Assembly (NCBI RefSeq): GCF_013342145.1
Contig: NZ_JABUQZ010000001.1
Coordinates: 434,001 to 498,000 of the forward strand
Reading direction: 5' to 3'
Source: Haloterrigena gelatinilytica
Lineage (GTDB): Archaea > Halobacteriota > Halobacteria > Halobacteriales > Natrialbaceae
Length of the DNA: 64,000 nt
Shown here: positions 35,295 to 44,323 of the stretch, piece after piece
Layout of the letters: the number at the start of each line of letters is the position of its first letter
How positions within the stretch are numbered: the first letter of the stretch is position 1
Notes under the pieces: model-generated
Database searches by the model: none
Told to the model about the DNA's origin: nothing
Seen by the model: the letters and a program-made list of their open reading frames with translations, nothing else
Program-made: the position numbers and the translations under genes

Positions 35295-38204
35295 ATGTCT
35301 TCACCGAGTGAAATTCACCAAAACTTGTTTCGGCTGTACGAACACTACGTCGGTGAACCCGACTCGAGCAAGGACGTCTACGGCTACTGGGTGTTCATCG
35401 TGGGCTACCTGCTCGGGGCGGCCGGCATTTTCACCTACGTCGTCGGCTACGCCGGCAGCGCGGGCTCGTACACCCTGATCAGGATCTCCGGCGTCACCGC
35501 GGCGACGGGGCTGGCGCTCTGTCTGTTCGGCATCGTCTTGATGCTCCCGGTGCGCAGGATCGGGATCTACGCGAGCGCGCTCGGACTGCTGGTCGCACTC
35601 GGTGGCGTCGTCTTTTTCGGCTGGGCCTACCCCAACAACTGGCGGGATCTGGGAACCGACTACAGCGTTCAGGTCATCTCCGTTTACACGCTCGGAATCG
35701 GACTGATCGCGGGCGTCACCGCTCTCGTTCCCATTCTGACGGGACAGAAGGGGATGTTCGTCGAGGAGGAGGGCGCGACCGACGATCCGGAGATCATGAC
35801 CGGCGACGCGATGGAGGGCGCCCAGTTCGCCGTCTTCCGCGACGAGGACGGCGACTGGCAGTGGCGCGTGCTCCACCTCGAGGCGCTGGCGGCGAGCAAC
35901 GACAGCGCGGTCACGCGACCGGAGGCGACCGAGAGCATCGAGCGCGTTCAGTCCCAAATCAGCTCCGCGGGGCTGATGGAGCTGACGACCTCCGCGTTCC
36001 GCCTCTACGAGGACCGCGACGGCACCTGGCAGTGGACGCTGGCCCGCGACGACGGCAGCGTCGTCGGCGCCAGCACCGGCGAGTTCGAACAGCGCGACGG
36101 CGCCGAGAACTCGGTCAGCTTCCTCAAGGACCGCGGTCCGGAGGCCGACGTCATCGAGATCGAGGGCGCGGCGTTCACCTACGAAGAACGGCGCGACCGG
36201 TGGTACTGGCAACTGGTCGACGACGAGCGGACGCCGCTGGCCTCGACCGACACCGGCCACCGAACGCAGGAGGCCGCCGAGGAGGCGGCCCGGACGTTCG
36301 CCGAGCGGTTCGATCGGGCGCGGCTGCTCGACGTCGAGCACGTCGGCGTCGAGCTCGTCGAGCGCGCCGGTAACTGGACGTGGCGGTTCGTCGACGACGC
36401 CGACGAGGTCGTCGCCACCGCCTCGGACGACTACGACTCCCGCCGGGACGCCGAGGCGGCCGCCGAAGCGCTGCTCCCCGCGCTCGAGTCGGCCGCCGTC
36501 ACGGTCGCCGGGGAGCCGACCTACGAGTGCTACGAGTCGGGCTCGCAGTGGCGCTGGCGGCTCGTCGACGAGTCCGAACACGTCGTCGCCCGGAGTCCGA
36601 CCGAGACGACGGCCCGCGGGGCCGTCGAAGCGGGCGCCGATCGGTTCGGCGACCACGTCCGCGACGCCGACGTCGTCGAGATCGACGACGCGGAGTACGA
36701 GATCTACCCCGCGGAGAACGAACCATCGGCCGCCGAGGACGACGGGGACGATCTCCCGGCGGCGGTCGACGAGGCGATGGCCGACGGCGGCACCGAACTC
36801 GAGTTCGACGAGGGGGCGGACCAGACGCCGACCGGTCCCGACTGGAACTGGCGGCTCGTCACGGAGGACCGCGACGTCGTCGCCGCGAGCACCGAGCCCC
36901 ACCCCGACGCCGAGTCGGCGACCGAGGCCATCGAGCGCGTTCGCCAGCAGGCCAGCGAGGCCGATCTCATCGAGTTCGAACACGCCGCGTTCCAGGTCTA
37001 CGAGGCCGACGACAGCGAGTGGCGCTGGCGGCTCATCGACGAGGACGGAAACGTGCTGGCCGACAGCGGCGAGGAGCACACCTCCCGCGGCGAGGCCGCC
37101 GAAGCGATGATGACGCTCAAGGAACAGGCCCCCGAGGCGGAACTGCTCGAGATCGAGACCGCCGCCTTCGAACTGTTCGTCGACGAGGACGACGAGTGGG
37201 GCTGGCGGCTCATCGACGAGGCCGGCAAGCTCGTCGCCGAAGATCCCGCGACCCACCCCACCCGCGGCGCCGCCCGCCAGGCGATGAACCGCCTGCTCGA
37301 GCACCTCGATTCGGACGTCCGGACGATGGACGACGCGATCTTCCAGCCCTACGCGGACGAGGACTGGCAGTGGCGCTTCGTCCTCCCGACGGGCGAGACC
37401 GTCGCGGAGGCCGGGGAGACCCACGCCACCCGCGACGAACTCGTCGCGGATCTGGACGACGTCCGCGAGTCGGCCGCGTCGGCTCGCACGCACGCGATCG
37501 GCGAGGTCGCCGTCCAGCTCTACGACAGCGGCGGCTGGCACTGGCGGCTGCTCGACCGCGACCGCGAGGAGGTCGCCGACTCGACGGTCACCTACGACGA
37601 CCGCGACGGCGCCGTCGGCGGCGTCGAAGCGCTGCAGACCCACGTCGCCGACGCGCCCATCTTCGCCATCGAGGACGCCGCGATCCGGCTGGACCGCGAC
37701 GACGGCTGGTCGTGGGAACTCGTCGACCGCGAGCGCGAGGTGATCGCGAGCGCGGTCGGCGCGGGGACGTCCAAGGCCGCCGTGCTCGACGATATCGAAG
37801 CCGTGCGCCAGCTGGCGCCGATGGCCGGCCGCGTCGACTTCGACGTCGCCTCGTTCGAACTGGTCGCCGACGAGGACGACCGCTGGCAGTGGCGGCTCAT
37901 CGACGAGGACGGCCACACCATCGCGAGCGGCACCGAGGCGCACGCGTCGACCGAGGCCGCCCGCGCGGCCCTCGAGGACGTCCGCGAACTGATCGCCGAG
38001 GCGAGCATCCTCGAGATCGACGGCGTCTCCTTCGAACTCCACACCGCCGAGGGCGGCGACGGCTGGGTCTGGCAGCTGATCGACGAGTACGGGACGACGA
38101 TGGCCGAGAGCACCCGGACCTACGAGAACCGCACCGAGGCTCGCGAGGCGATGAACGACGTGAAGGCCCACGCGCCCGACGGCTGGATCACCTTCACGGA
38201 GTGA
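35295..38204 (+). CDS. Four-helix membrane protein with 13 tandem YegP/DUF1508-like units
   Basis: 969 residues. Four hydrophobic helices (about 32-51, 63-85, 90-112, 127-149) anchor it; from residue 176 to the end there are 13 tandem units of about 60 residues. Each has the pattern [A]-F-[E/Q]-[L/V]-Y...W-x-W-R-L-[I/V]-D-E...[V/I]-A-[D/S]-S followed by a helix with AREA/AAEAM. This is the beta-beta-beta-alpha unit of YegP/HVO_2922-type DUF1508 proteins, normally one or two copies. Unit 6 has a 45-residue acidic insert. Units 7, 8 and 12 are the most alike, which suggests internal duplication. The function is unknown; it sits between the two archaeal pantothenate genes. Confidence 0.85.
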   Translation: MSSPSEIHQNLFRLYEHYVGEPDSSKDVYGYWVFIVGYLLGAAGIFTYVVGYAGSAGSYTLIRISGVTAATGLALCLFGIVLMLPVRRIGIYASALGLLVALGGVVFFGWAYPNNWRDLGTDYSVQVISVYTLGIGLIAGVTALVPILTGQKGMFVEEEGATDDPEIMTGDAMEGAQFAVFRDEDGDWQWRVLHLEALAASNDSAVTRPEATESIERVQSQISSAGLMELTTSAFRLYEDRDGTWQWTLARDDGSVVGASTGEFEQRDGAENSVSFLKDRGPEADVIEIEGAAFTYEERRDRWYWQLVDDERTPLASTDTGHRTQEAAEEAARTFAERFDRARLLDVEHVGVELVERAGNWTWRFVDDADEVVATASDDYDSRRDAEAAAEALLPALESAAVTVAGEPTYECYESGSQWRWRLVDESEHVVARSPTETTARGAVEAGADRFGDHVRDADVVEIDDAEYEIYPAENEPSAAEDDGDDLPAAVDEAMADGGTELEFDEGADQTPTGPDWNWRLVTEDRDVVAASTEPHPDAESATEAIERVRQQASEADLIEFEHAAFQVYEADDSEWRWRLIDEDGNVLADSGEEHTSRGEAAEAMMTLKEQAPEAELLEIETAAFELFVDEDDEWGWRLIDEAGKLVAEDPATHPTRGAARQAMNRLLEHLDSDVRTMDDAIFQPYADEDWQWRFVLPTGETVAEAGETHATRDELVADLDDVRESAASARTHAIGEVAVQLYDSGGWHWRLLDRDREEVADSTVTYDDRDGAVGGVEALQTHVADAPIFAIEDAAIRLDRDDGWSWELVDREREVIASAVGAGTSKAAVLDDIEAVRQLAPMAGRVDFDVASFELVADEDDRWQWRLIDEDGHTIASGTEAHASTEAARAALEDVRELIAEASILEIDGVSFELHTAEGGDGWVWQLIDEYGTTMAESTRTYENRTEAREAMNDVKAHAPDGWITFTE

Positions 38205-38394
38205 CCCGCTGACCGCGCCGACCCGAACCGACCCGCTCGCTGACCGACGCTCGCTTTCGCCGATTTCGCTCGACGTCGATCGCGATCGGAGCCGCGGACG
38301 GCAGTGCTCCGCTCGAGATCTCCCGCGGTTCGATCGGGCCGCGAGGAGTCGGCGGATCGGACCGTTTTTTATCAACCGAATCCAGTGACCGACC

Positions 38395-39174
38395 GTGACA
38401 GACTACGACACCGTCTCCGCGGAGGTCGACCACGAGGAGGAGATCCCGGAGGACCATCCGCGATACCAGGACCTGCTCACCCGCCACCGTATCGAGAAGG
38501 GCGTCGAGAAGGGCATCACCCACCTGCAGGGGATGCACGCCGAGGGTCGGGGCAGCGCCTTCGACTACCTGCTCGGCGAGGAGACGATCCCCAGCGCCGA
38601 CGCGGCCGAACGCGCCGCCGCGGCCCACCTGCTGCTTGCCGATCGGCCCGTACTCTCGATCAACGGCAACGTCGCCGCGCTCGTCCCCGGCGAGATGGCC
38701 GAACTCGCCGACGCGACCGGGGCCGACCTCGAGGTCAACCTCTTCAACCGGACCGAGGAGCGCATTCGGGCGATCGCCGACCACCTCCGCGAGCACGGCG
38801 CCGAGGACGTGAAGGGCCTCGAAGCCGACGCGCGCATCCCGAACCTGGACCACCAGCGCGCGAAGGTCGACGAGGACGGTATCTACGCGGCCGACGTCGT
38901 ACTCGTCCCCCTCGAGGACGGCGACCGCGCCGAGGCCTTGGACGAGATGGGCAAGACCGAGATCGTGATCGACCTCAACCCGCTCTCGCGGTCCCCCCAG
39001 GTCGCCGACGTGCCGATCGTCGACAACATCATCCGCGCCGTGCCGAACGTGACCGCACACGCCCGGGAGCTGGCCGACGCCGATGAATCGGAACTCGAGG
39101 CGATCGTCGAGGAATTCGACCGCGAGGGGGCCCTCGAGGAGGCCGAGGACCGGATTCGATCGGGCGAGCTGTAG
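38395..39174 (+). CDS. 4-phosphopantoate--beta-alanine ligase
   Basis: A 259-residue archaeal phosphopantothenate synthetase: 4-phosphopantoate, beta-alanine and ATP give 4'-phosphopantothenate. Family blocks seen: HPRYQDLLTRHRIEKGVEKG near 20-39, HAEGRGSAFDYLLGE near 48-62, and VIDLNPLSRSPQVADVPIVD near 187-206. GTG 38395 is supported by a TTTTTTATC element centred 26 bases upstream, so the mRNA is probably leaderless. With the upstream pantoate kinase it completes the archaeal route to CoA. Confidence 0.93.
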   Translation: MTDYDTVSAEVDHEEEIPEDHPRYQDLLTRHRIEKGVEKGITHLQGMHAEGRGSAFDYLLGEETIPSADAAERAAAAHLLLADRPVLSINGNVAALVPGEMAELADATGADLEVNLFNRTEERIRAIADHLREHGAEDVKGLEADARIPNLDHQRAKVDEDGIYAADVVLVPLEDGDRAEALDEMGKTEIVIDLNPLSRSPQVADVPIVDNIIRAVPNVTAHARELADADESELEAIVEEFDREGALEEAEDRIRSGEL

Positions 39175-39210
39175 CGGTCGACTCGAGACGGGGCCGTTCG
39201 TATCCGAGAC

Positions 39211-39867
39211 TCAGAATCGGTCCGTAATCAGCGGTGAGACGGCGTCACGAGCGTCTTCGCGGTCGATCACGTAGCTCCGCTCGGCGTCGACGCCGGGAAG
39301 TCGCGACTTCAGTTCGGCGATGCGTTCCTCGACGCGGTAGTACGACAGCGAGAGGTACTCGCTGGCCGCCCGGGACAGCGAGTCGTCGATCTCGTACTCG
39401 ATCCCGTCGGAGCCGTTGAGACACCGCCGTTCGTAGTCCACGAGCCACTTCCGGGCCATCGCGACGCCCATCTCGGCGTCGTACCCCCGTGCGACGTAGT
39501 GTCTGTAGGGGTGCCGGATCCAGGAGAGCTCCCAGTGGGCGTAGACGTCGACCTTCTCGGCGTCCTCGAGCGCGTGGAGGACGACGTGCAACTGGTCGTC
39601 GGCCAGCGGCGAGGGGCGCCAGACCCACGAGCCCTCCGACGTGTTGCCGTCCAGCCGGACCTTCAGCGACGCGATCGGGTTGCGCGAGAAGCCGAGTTCG
39701 TCGAGGATCGACTCGAGGCGGGCCTCCGAGCAGTGGGCCGTCAGCACGTACTCGTCGGCCGTGGTGTGGCTGATGGCGTAGCCGCCGAACGTCCCCGCAA
39801 ACAGGTAGTGGAGTTGGGGCAGGAGACTCCGTCGCAGGGCGTTGACGGCGTCCTCTCTGTACGTCAT
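39211..39867 (-). CDS. Conserved-looking haloarchaeal protein of unknown function
   Basis: 218 residues from ATG 39867 (MTYREDAVNALRRSLLPQLHY). Mixed alpha/beta composition, no signal or membrane span. Notable stretches are EGSWVWRPSPLADDQLHVVL, AHWELSWIRHPYRHYVARGY and the helical DSLSRAASEYLSLSYYRVEE. Aromatic and His content is high for a haloarchaeal protein, hinting at a binding cleft. It is convergent with the phosphopantothenate gene and divergent from a HalOD1 gene. I do not recognise the family. Confidence 0.7.
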   Translation of the reverse strand: MTYREDAVNALRRSLLPQLHYLFAGTFGGYAISHTTADEYVLTAHCSEARLESILDELGFSRNPIASLKVRLDGNTSEGSWVWRPSPLADDQLHVVLHALEDAEKVDVYAHWELSWIRHPYRHYVARGYDAEMGVAMARKWLVDYERRCLNGSDGIEYEIDDSLSRAASEYLSLSYYRVEERIAELKSRLPGVDAERSYVIDREDARDAVSPLITDRF

Positions 39868-39983
39868 GTGATCGGGCGGAGTACGCGAGCCAGCGGGAAG
39901 TGTATTCGGGACGGCAGCGTTCGCGGTCGGGCCTGCCACAGCCGGTAAAACGATTAGGGATATTCTCGCCAACGGTAGGACCG

Positions 39984-40271
39984 ATGCCCGGGTCGATCGA
40001 TCCGTCCGACGACGACGTCGTCACGCGCCGAACCCTCGACACCTCGCGAGACGCCCCGGCGATCGGGCTCGTCGAGATCGTCGCCGACGTCGATGGAACC
40101 GACGCGATGGAGCTCGCACCGATCTACGATCGGACCGACGATCTGGTCGCCGACCTCTTCGAGTCGCCGCCCGAAGCCGACGCCGACGCGAAACTCGAGT
40201 TTTCCTACCAGGGATACCGAATCACCGTTCGACAGGACGGCACCGTCGTGATTCGGGACTCGTCGGAGTAA
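39984..40271 (+). CDS. Stand-alone HalOD1 protein
   Basis: 95 residues; the HalOD1 output domain spans nearly the whole protein (AIGLVEIVADVDGTDAMELAP ... EFSYQGYRITVRQDGTVVI). It is the second solitary HalOD1 in the window and, unlike the first, has no coupled zinc-finger gene. ATG 39984 is chosen since the upstream extension is not conserved-looking. Confidence 0.8.
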   Translation: MPGSIDPSDDDVVTRRTLDTSRDAPAIGLVEIVADVDGTDAMELAPIYDRTDDLVADLFESPPEADADAKLEFSYQGYRITVRQDGTVVIRDSSE

Positions 40272-40461
40272 CCGTCGTCTTCTGCCGGCGATTGGGGCCG
40301 TCTCGTCCTCGGAGCGACGAGTTCGAGGGTGTGTGAGAGTCGACGCTCGCGGGAACGGTCGAATCGGATCGAGACGGTCCCGACGCCGCCCTGAGATCGT
40401 CCGGTATACTACCACTGTTCAAGAAAGCATAAATCCGTCCGCTGATTCCACTCAGACAGCA

Positions 40462-41457
40462 ATGGATACCTACGACCTGATCACCCGGAACGCCGAGGAG
40501 GTCGTGACCGACGAGGAGGTGCGCGAACTCGCGGACGATCCCGACGGCAAGCGCGCCTACGTCGGCTACGAGCCCTCCGGCGTGCTCCACCTCGGCCACC
40601 TGCTGACGGCGAACAAGCTCATCGACCTCCAGGAGGCCGGCATGGAGGTCGTCGTCCTGCTGGCCGACGTCCACGCCTACCTCAACGGGAAGGGCACCTT
40701 CGAGGAGATCCGCGAGACCGCCGAGCAGATGAAGGCCCAGTTCGTCGCCTACGGGCTCGACGAGGACAACACCGAGTTCGTCTACGGCTCCGAGTTCCAG
40801 CTCGACGAGGAGTACACGCTCGACCTCCACGAGCTCGAGCTCTCGACGACGATGAACCGGGCCCAGCGCGCGATGGCGGAGATACAGGGCGACGAGACGG
40901 CCAAGGTGAGCCACCTCGTCTACCCGCTGATGCAGACGCTCGACATCGAGTACCTCGATCTCGATCTGGCCGTCGGCGGGCTCGACCAGCGCAAGGTCCA
41001 CATGCTCGCCCGCGAGAAGCTGCCCGAGGTCGACTACGAGGTTCGACCCGCCCTCCACACCCCCATCGTCGCCGACCTCACCAGCGGCGAGGGGAAGATG
41101 TCCTCGAGCGAGGGCATCACCATCTCGATGGAAGACTCGACCGAGGACCTCGAAGAGAAGGTCAACTCGGCGTACTGTCCGCCGACCCGCGATCCGGAGC
41201 CCGACGAGGACGGCAACGAGCGCGAGAATCCCGTCCTCGAACTGTTCGAGTACCACGTCTTCCCGCGCTTCGAGGAGATCGTCGTCGAGCGCCCCGAGAA
41301 GTACGGCGGCGACCTGACCTACGAGACCTACGAGTCGCTGGCCGCGGACCTCGAGTCCGGGGAACTCCACCCCGCCGACGCGAAGGGGACGCTGGCGAGC
41401 TACCTCGACGAACTGATCGCGCCGGGCCGCGAGAAGCTCCGCGAACTTCGGGAGTAG
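40462..41457 (+). CDS. tyrS: Tyrosine--tRNA ligase
   Basis: A 331-residue archaeal/eukaryal-type class I synthetase. The HIGH-like motif GVLHLGHLL is near 41-49 and the KMSKS-like GEGKMSSSEG near 211-220. LVYPLMQTLDIEYLDLDLAVGGLDQRK forms the tyrosine pocket region (shown in parts near 153-180). CATAAAT about 30 bases before ATG 40462 is a TATA candidate. The length is typical. Confidence 0.96.
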   Translation: MDTYDLITRNAEEVVTDEEVRELADDPDGKRAYVGYEPSGVLHLGHLLTANKLIDLQEAGMEVVVLLADVHAYLNGKGTFEEIRETAEQMKAQFVAYGLDEDNTEFVYGSEFQLDEEYTLDLHELELSTTMNRAQRAMAEIQGDETAKVSHLVYPLMQTLDIEYLDLDLAVGGLDQRKVHMLAREKLPEVDYEVRPALHTPIVADLTSGEGKMSSSEGITISMEDSTEDLEEKVNSAYCPPTRDPEPDEDGNERENPVLELFEYHVFPRFEEIVVERPEKYGGDLTYETYESLAADLESGELHPADAKGTLASYLDELIAPGREKLRELRE

Positions 41458-41479
41458 GCGGGACACTCCCCGTTTCGAC

Positions 41480-42187
41480 TCACTCGATGAACACGTCCTC
41501 GTCGTCGGTATCGAGGAGCGAACTGAAGATCTTCCCTTCGGCGGTCCGGAGGTGCTGCGAGAAGGTGGCCGGCGAGATTTCTAGTTTGGCGGCGAGTTCG
41601 CTGGCCTCGCGCTTCCGCGGCCAGTCGTAGAAGCCGTTCATGTAGGCCGTCAGGAACACCTCCCGCTGTCTGTCGGTGAGCGTCTCGACGATCGACTGGG
41701 TGAAGTCGTGACGCGTAAAGAGCGGCGTCGATCGGCACCGCCTGCGACGGTCGTCGACGGTCACGGTCGGGTGCTCCTCTTCGAACCGATCGACGAGTTC
41801 GTCGGCGTCCGACCTCGAGGCGACCTCTGCGACGACCCGTCCGTCGCCGCCGTCGGCCTCGACGGTCCGCGGAATCGCGCCGCACTCGGCGACGGTGATC
41901 GCGACGCAGTCGTCGCGAACGTGAAGCCGCACTCGCCCGCCGTCGTGGTGGCGGGCGACGAGATCCGCGTCGACCGCCACGGTATCGTCGATCGGGTCCA
42001 GTATCCGATTCGCCGGAGCGCCCTCAGCGGTGAAGTATTCGACGAACCCGCCGTCCGAATGGGGAAAGAGCACCTCGAGATCGAGCCGGCAGTCCGCCGT
42101 CCGCGACACGTCGACGAACGGATACGACGGGTCGTCGACGCGAAACTCGACTTCGACGACGCGGTTCTCGTCCTGGCCTCGGCTCAT
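41480..42187 (-). CDS. HTH-10 (bacterio-opsin activator type) regulator
   Basis: 235 residues with a C-terminal HTH-10 (LTDRQREVFLTAYMNGFYDW then LEISPATFSQHLRTAEGKIF) and an N-terminal BAT-like sensor half without PAS or GAF. ATG 42187 is preferred over the adjacent GTG 42190. It is convergent with tyrS, 22 bases apart. It shares only the output domain with the bat-like gene near crtB. Targets are unknown. Confidence 0.85.
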   Translation of the reverse strand: MSRGQDENRVVEVEFRVDDPSYPFVDVSRTADCRLDLEVLFPHSDGGFVEYFTAEGAPANRILDPIDDTVAVDADLVARHHDGGRVRLHVRDDCVAITVAECGAIPRTVEADGGDGRVVAEVASRSDADELVDRFEEEHPTVTVDDRRRRCRSTPLFTRHDFTQSIVETLTDRQREVFLTAYMNGFYDWPRKREASELAAKLEISPATFSQHLRTAEGKIFSSLLDTDDEDVFIE

Positions 42188-42389
42188 CACCTTTCAACGT
42201 TCACGGTCGTGGTACTGTTCCCTTTCGCAGTCCCTTGCAGGGGTCTCTTTCGTCGGTCGGCAAGGAATTCGGATCCATCACCTCGGTAGCCGATGAGTTG
42301 ACGACCGTCGGCCTCGAGAATCGCGGTCTGTTCTCCCACCCTACCCCGGAACAGGACGATCGGCGTCGTGCAGGCGGCCCTCGAGGAGG

Positions 42390-42437
42390 GGGTCGAGCGA
42401 GATCCGGAAGAACATCATCGCCGAGCAGTCGCTGTAG
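42390..42437 (+). pseudogene. Possible 3'-end relic of an acyl-CoA dehydrogenase gene
   Basis: One frame reads GSSEIRKNIIAEQSL and then TAG (42435-42437). SEIxxNIIAE is the characteristic C-terminal signature of acyl-CoA dehydrogenases. The frame upstream shows no further similarity, so only about 15 codons remain. Chance is not excluded. The flanking gap 42188-42461 holds no other gene. Confidence 0.35.
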
Positions 42438-42461
42438 CCGTTGTGGGCCGAAAAATTGCGG

Positions 42462-42632
42462 TCAGAACTCCACCGCGCCGATCGCCAACTCGTCACCGCA
42501 TCGATCGCACTCGAAGCTCGTTCGGTACTCCTCGCACGGCTCGTGGACCTCCTGACCGCACGTCTCGCAGTGCACGAGTTCGCGCTCCTCGATTCGGCGT
42601 CCACAGGTGGTGCAGCGGCGTCCGAGTTTCAT
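42462..42632 (-). CDS. Small four-pair zinc-finger protein (56 aa)
   Basis: Begins MKLGRRCTTCGRRIEERELV. CTTC (7-10), CETC (22-25) and CDRC (43-46) give three CxxC pairs plus a single C and H near 31-33, enough for two zinc sites in a ribbon or treble-clef. Ends AIGAVEF. It is short enough to be missed by annotation. It is divergent from birA with a 147-base gap. The function is unknown. Confidence 0.75.
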   Translation of the reverse strand: MKLGRRCTTCGRRIEERELVHCETCGQEVHEPCEEYRTSFECDRCGDELAIGAVEF

Positions 42633-42779
42633 GGGTTGTGCTAGCGTATTACACGCTCATTCGGGACTTCGTGAACCGCCGATAAAAGCCTACGGATCGG
42701 CCAGCAGACCGAACGGTTCCGTTCCGTCGTTCGGCGACGATCCCGCCGATTGAAGTACGAGCGCGCCCCTCTCGCGTCC

Positions 42780-43718
42780 ATGAACGAAACGCGACGCGCG
42801 ATCCTCGAGGCGCTGTCCGACGGGCCGGTCTCGGGGCCGGAGCTGGCCGAGTCGCTGGACGTCTCGCGGGCGGCCGTCTGGAAACAGATCGACGGCCTCC
42901 GCGACGCCGGCTTCGAGATCGAGAGCGGACCGACCGGTTACGAACTGGTCGCCGTCGAGGCGTACAACGGGCCGGCCGTCGAGTTCGGCCTCGAGGCGCC
43001 GTTTTCGGTCGAGTACCACGAGACGATCGGGAGCACCAACGACCGCGCGCGCGAACTCGCCGCGGAGGGCGCCGCCGACGTGGCCGTGCTGGCCGACGAG
43101 CAGACCGGCAGCCGCGGCCGACTCGAGCGCGAGTGGTCGTCGCCCTCGGGCGGCGTCTGGGTGAGCATCGTCTCGCGGCCGACGATTACGCCCGCGCGGG
43201 CGCCGCTGTACACGCTCGCGGCCGCGGTCGCCACCGCTCGAGCGGCCCGCGAGGCCGGCGTCGACGCCCGAATCAAGTGGCCGAACGACGTGGTCGTCCC
43301 GGTCGGGGACGACGGCGACTACCGGAAACTCGCGGGCATCCTCACCGAGATGGAAGGCGAGACGGACCGCGTCGACTGGATCGTTCCTGGCATCGGCGTC
43401 AACGCCAACGTAGACGCCGACGCGCTGCCGGAGGGGGCGACGAGCGTCCGCGACGAGGCGGGCGACGTCGACCGCCGACGGTTCGTCCAGCGGCTGCTCG
43501 AGGAGTTCGACGGCTACCGGAGCGACCTCGAGACCGTCGTGCCCGCGTGGCGCGACCTGGCGCTGACGCTGGGCCAGCGCGTCAGGGTCGATCGGCCCGC
43601 GGGCGAGGTCGTCGGCGAGGCGGTCGACATCACCGACTCGGGAGCGCTCGTGATCGAGACGGACGACGGGCAGGAGACGGTCTCGGCGGGCGACTGCGAA
43701 CACTTACGGCCGGTCTGA
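42780..43718 (+). CDS. birA: Biotin--protein ligase with N-terminal HTH
   Basis: 312 residues. A winged-helix domain (1-60, GPELAESLDVSRAAVWKQI) precedes the catalytic core: ETIGSTNDRAREL near 81-93, EQTGSRGRLEREWSSPSGGV near 109-128 (the GRGRxGRxW equivalent with an unusual LEREW), KWPNDVVV near 165-172 and KLAGILTEM near 182-190. It makes biotinyl-AMP and attaches biotin to acyl-CoA carboxylase. The HTH implies that it may also repress transcription, as in E. coli BirA. ATG 42780 starts the conserved sequence. Confidence 0.93.
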   Translation: MNETRRAILEALSDGPVSGPELAESLDVSRAAVWKQIDGLRDAGFEIESGPTGYELVAVEAYNGPAVEFGLEAPFSVEYHETIGSTNDRARELAAEGAADVAVLADEQTGSRGRLEREWSSPSGGVWVSIVSRPTITPARAPLYTLAAAVATARAAREAGVDARIKWPNDVVVPVGDDGDYRKLAGILTEMEGETDRVDWIVPGIGVNANVDADALPEGATSVRDEAGDVDRRRFVQRLLEEFDGYRSDLETVVPAWRDLALTLGQRVRVDRPAGEVVGEAVDITDSGALVIETDDGQETVSAGDCEHLRPV

Positions 43719-43729
43719 GAACGGGCGAC

Positions 43730-44206
43730 TTACTCGACGGCGACGCGGTTCCGATCCCGGGGGGTCCCGTCGTCGGTCGAACCGACCTGGACCGCCAACA
43801 CCGGTACCGGCGCGCGGCGAACGACGCGTTCGGTGACGCTGCCGAGCAGGAGTCGGTCGATGCCGGCCCGGCCGTGCGTTCCCATGACGACGAGGTCGCA
43901 CTCCTCCGGCTGGGCCTGGTCGACGATGACGCGACTCGGCGACCCCTCGAGCACCGCCGTCTCGACGTCGACGTCCGCCGGCGCGAGTTCCTCGGCCCGA
44001 CTGACGGCTTGCTCCCCGTCCTCGCGAAGGGCGCCGCCGACCCCCTCCAGCGCGGCTTCCATCGGGAGGTTTCCGTAGCCCGCGACGTCGACGACGTAGA
44101 TCGCTCGCACCGTGGCGTCGTGACTCCGGGCCAAATCGAACGCGTACTCGAGAGCGTGTTCCACCTCCGGCGAGCCGTCGGTCGGAACGAGGATGCAATC
44201 GTACAT
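43730..44206 (-). CDS. UspA-type universal stress protein
   Basis: A 158-residue single-domain UspA. The opening is MYDCILVPTDGSPEVEHAL, and the ATP-binding signature GTHGRAGIDRLLLGSVTERV lies near 117-136, so it is of the nucleotide-binding subclass. ATG 44206 is preferred to TTG 44227. TATTATA on the minus strand near 44240 is a TATA candidate. Tail-to-tail with birA, 11 bases apart. Confidence 0.92.
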   Translation of the reverse strand: MYDCILVPTDGSPEVEHALEYAFDLARSHDATVRAIYVVDVAGYGNLPMEAALEGVGGALREDGEQAVSRAEELAPADVDVETAVLEGSPSRVIVDQAQPEECDLVVMGTHGRAGIDRLLLGSVTERVVRRAPVPVLAVQVGSTDDGTPRDRNRVAVE

Positions 44207-44323
44207 GCGGCCTATGCTAACATACAACGAACCAGTATAATAGCGTTGCCGTGATCCAGCCGGACGGTCACTCGGGTTGATAGCCCCTGGCGACGACGGC
44301 GCGAGAAACGACGAGCGAACGAA

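Noticed and set aside
35820..38204. DNA-level tandem repeats in this gene
   Set aside because: The periodicity comes from the repeated protein domain and codon bias; the units are too diverged to be a separate DNA repeat.
35301..38375. 1024-residue open frame on the minus strand
   Set aside because: It is the antisense of the YegP-repeat gene. Its sequence is repetitive RR/GD/VDEP-type, with no domain, and the + strand protein has clear repeats and a promoter. Long antisense frames are expected at this GC content.
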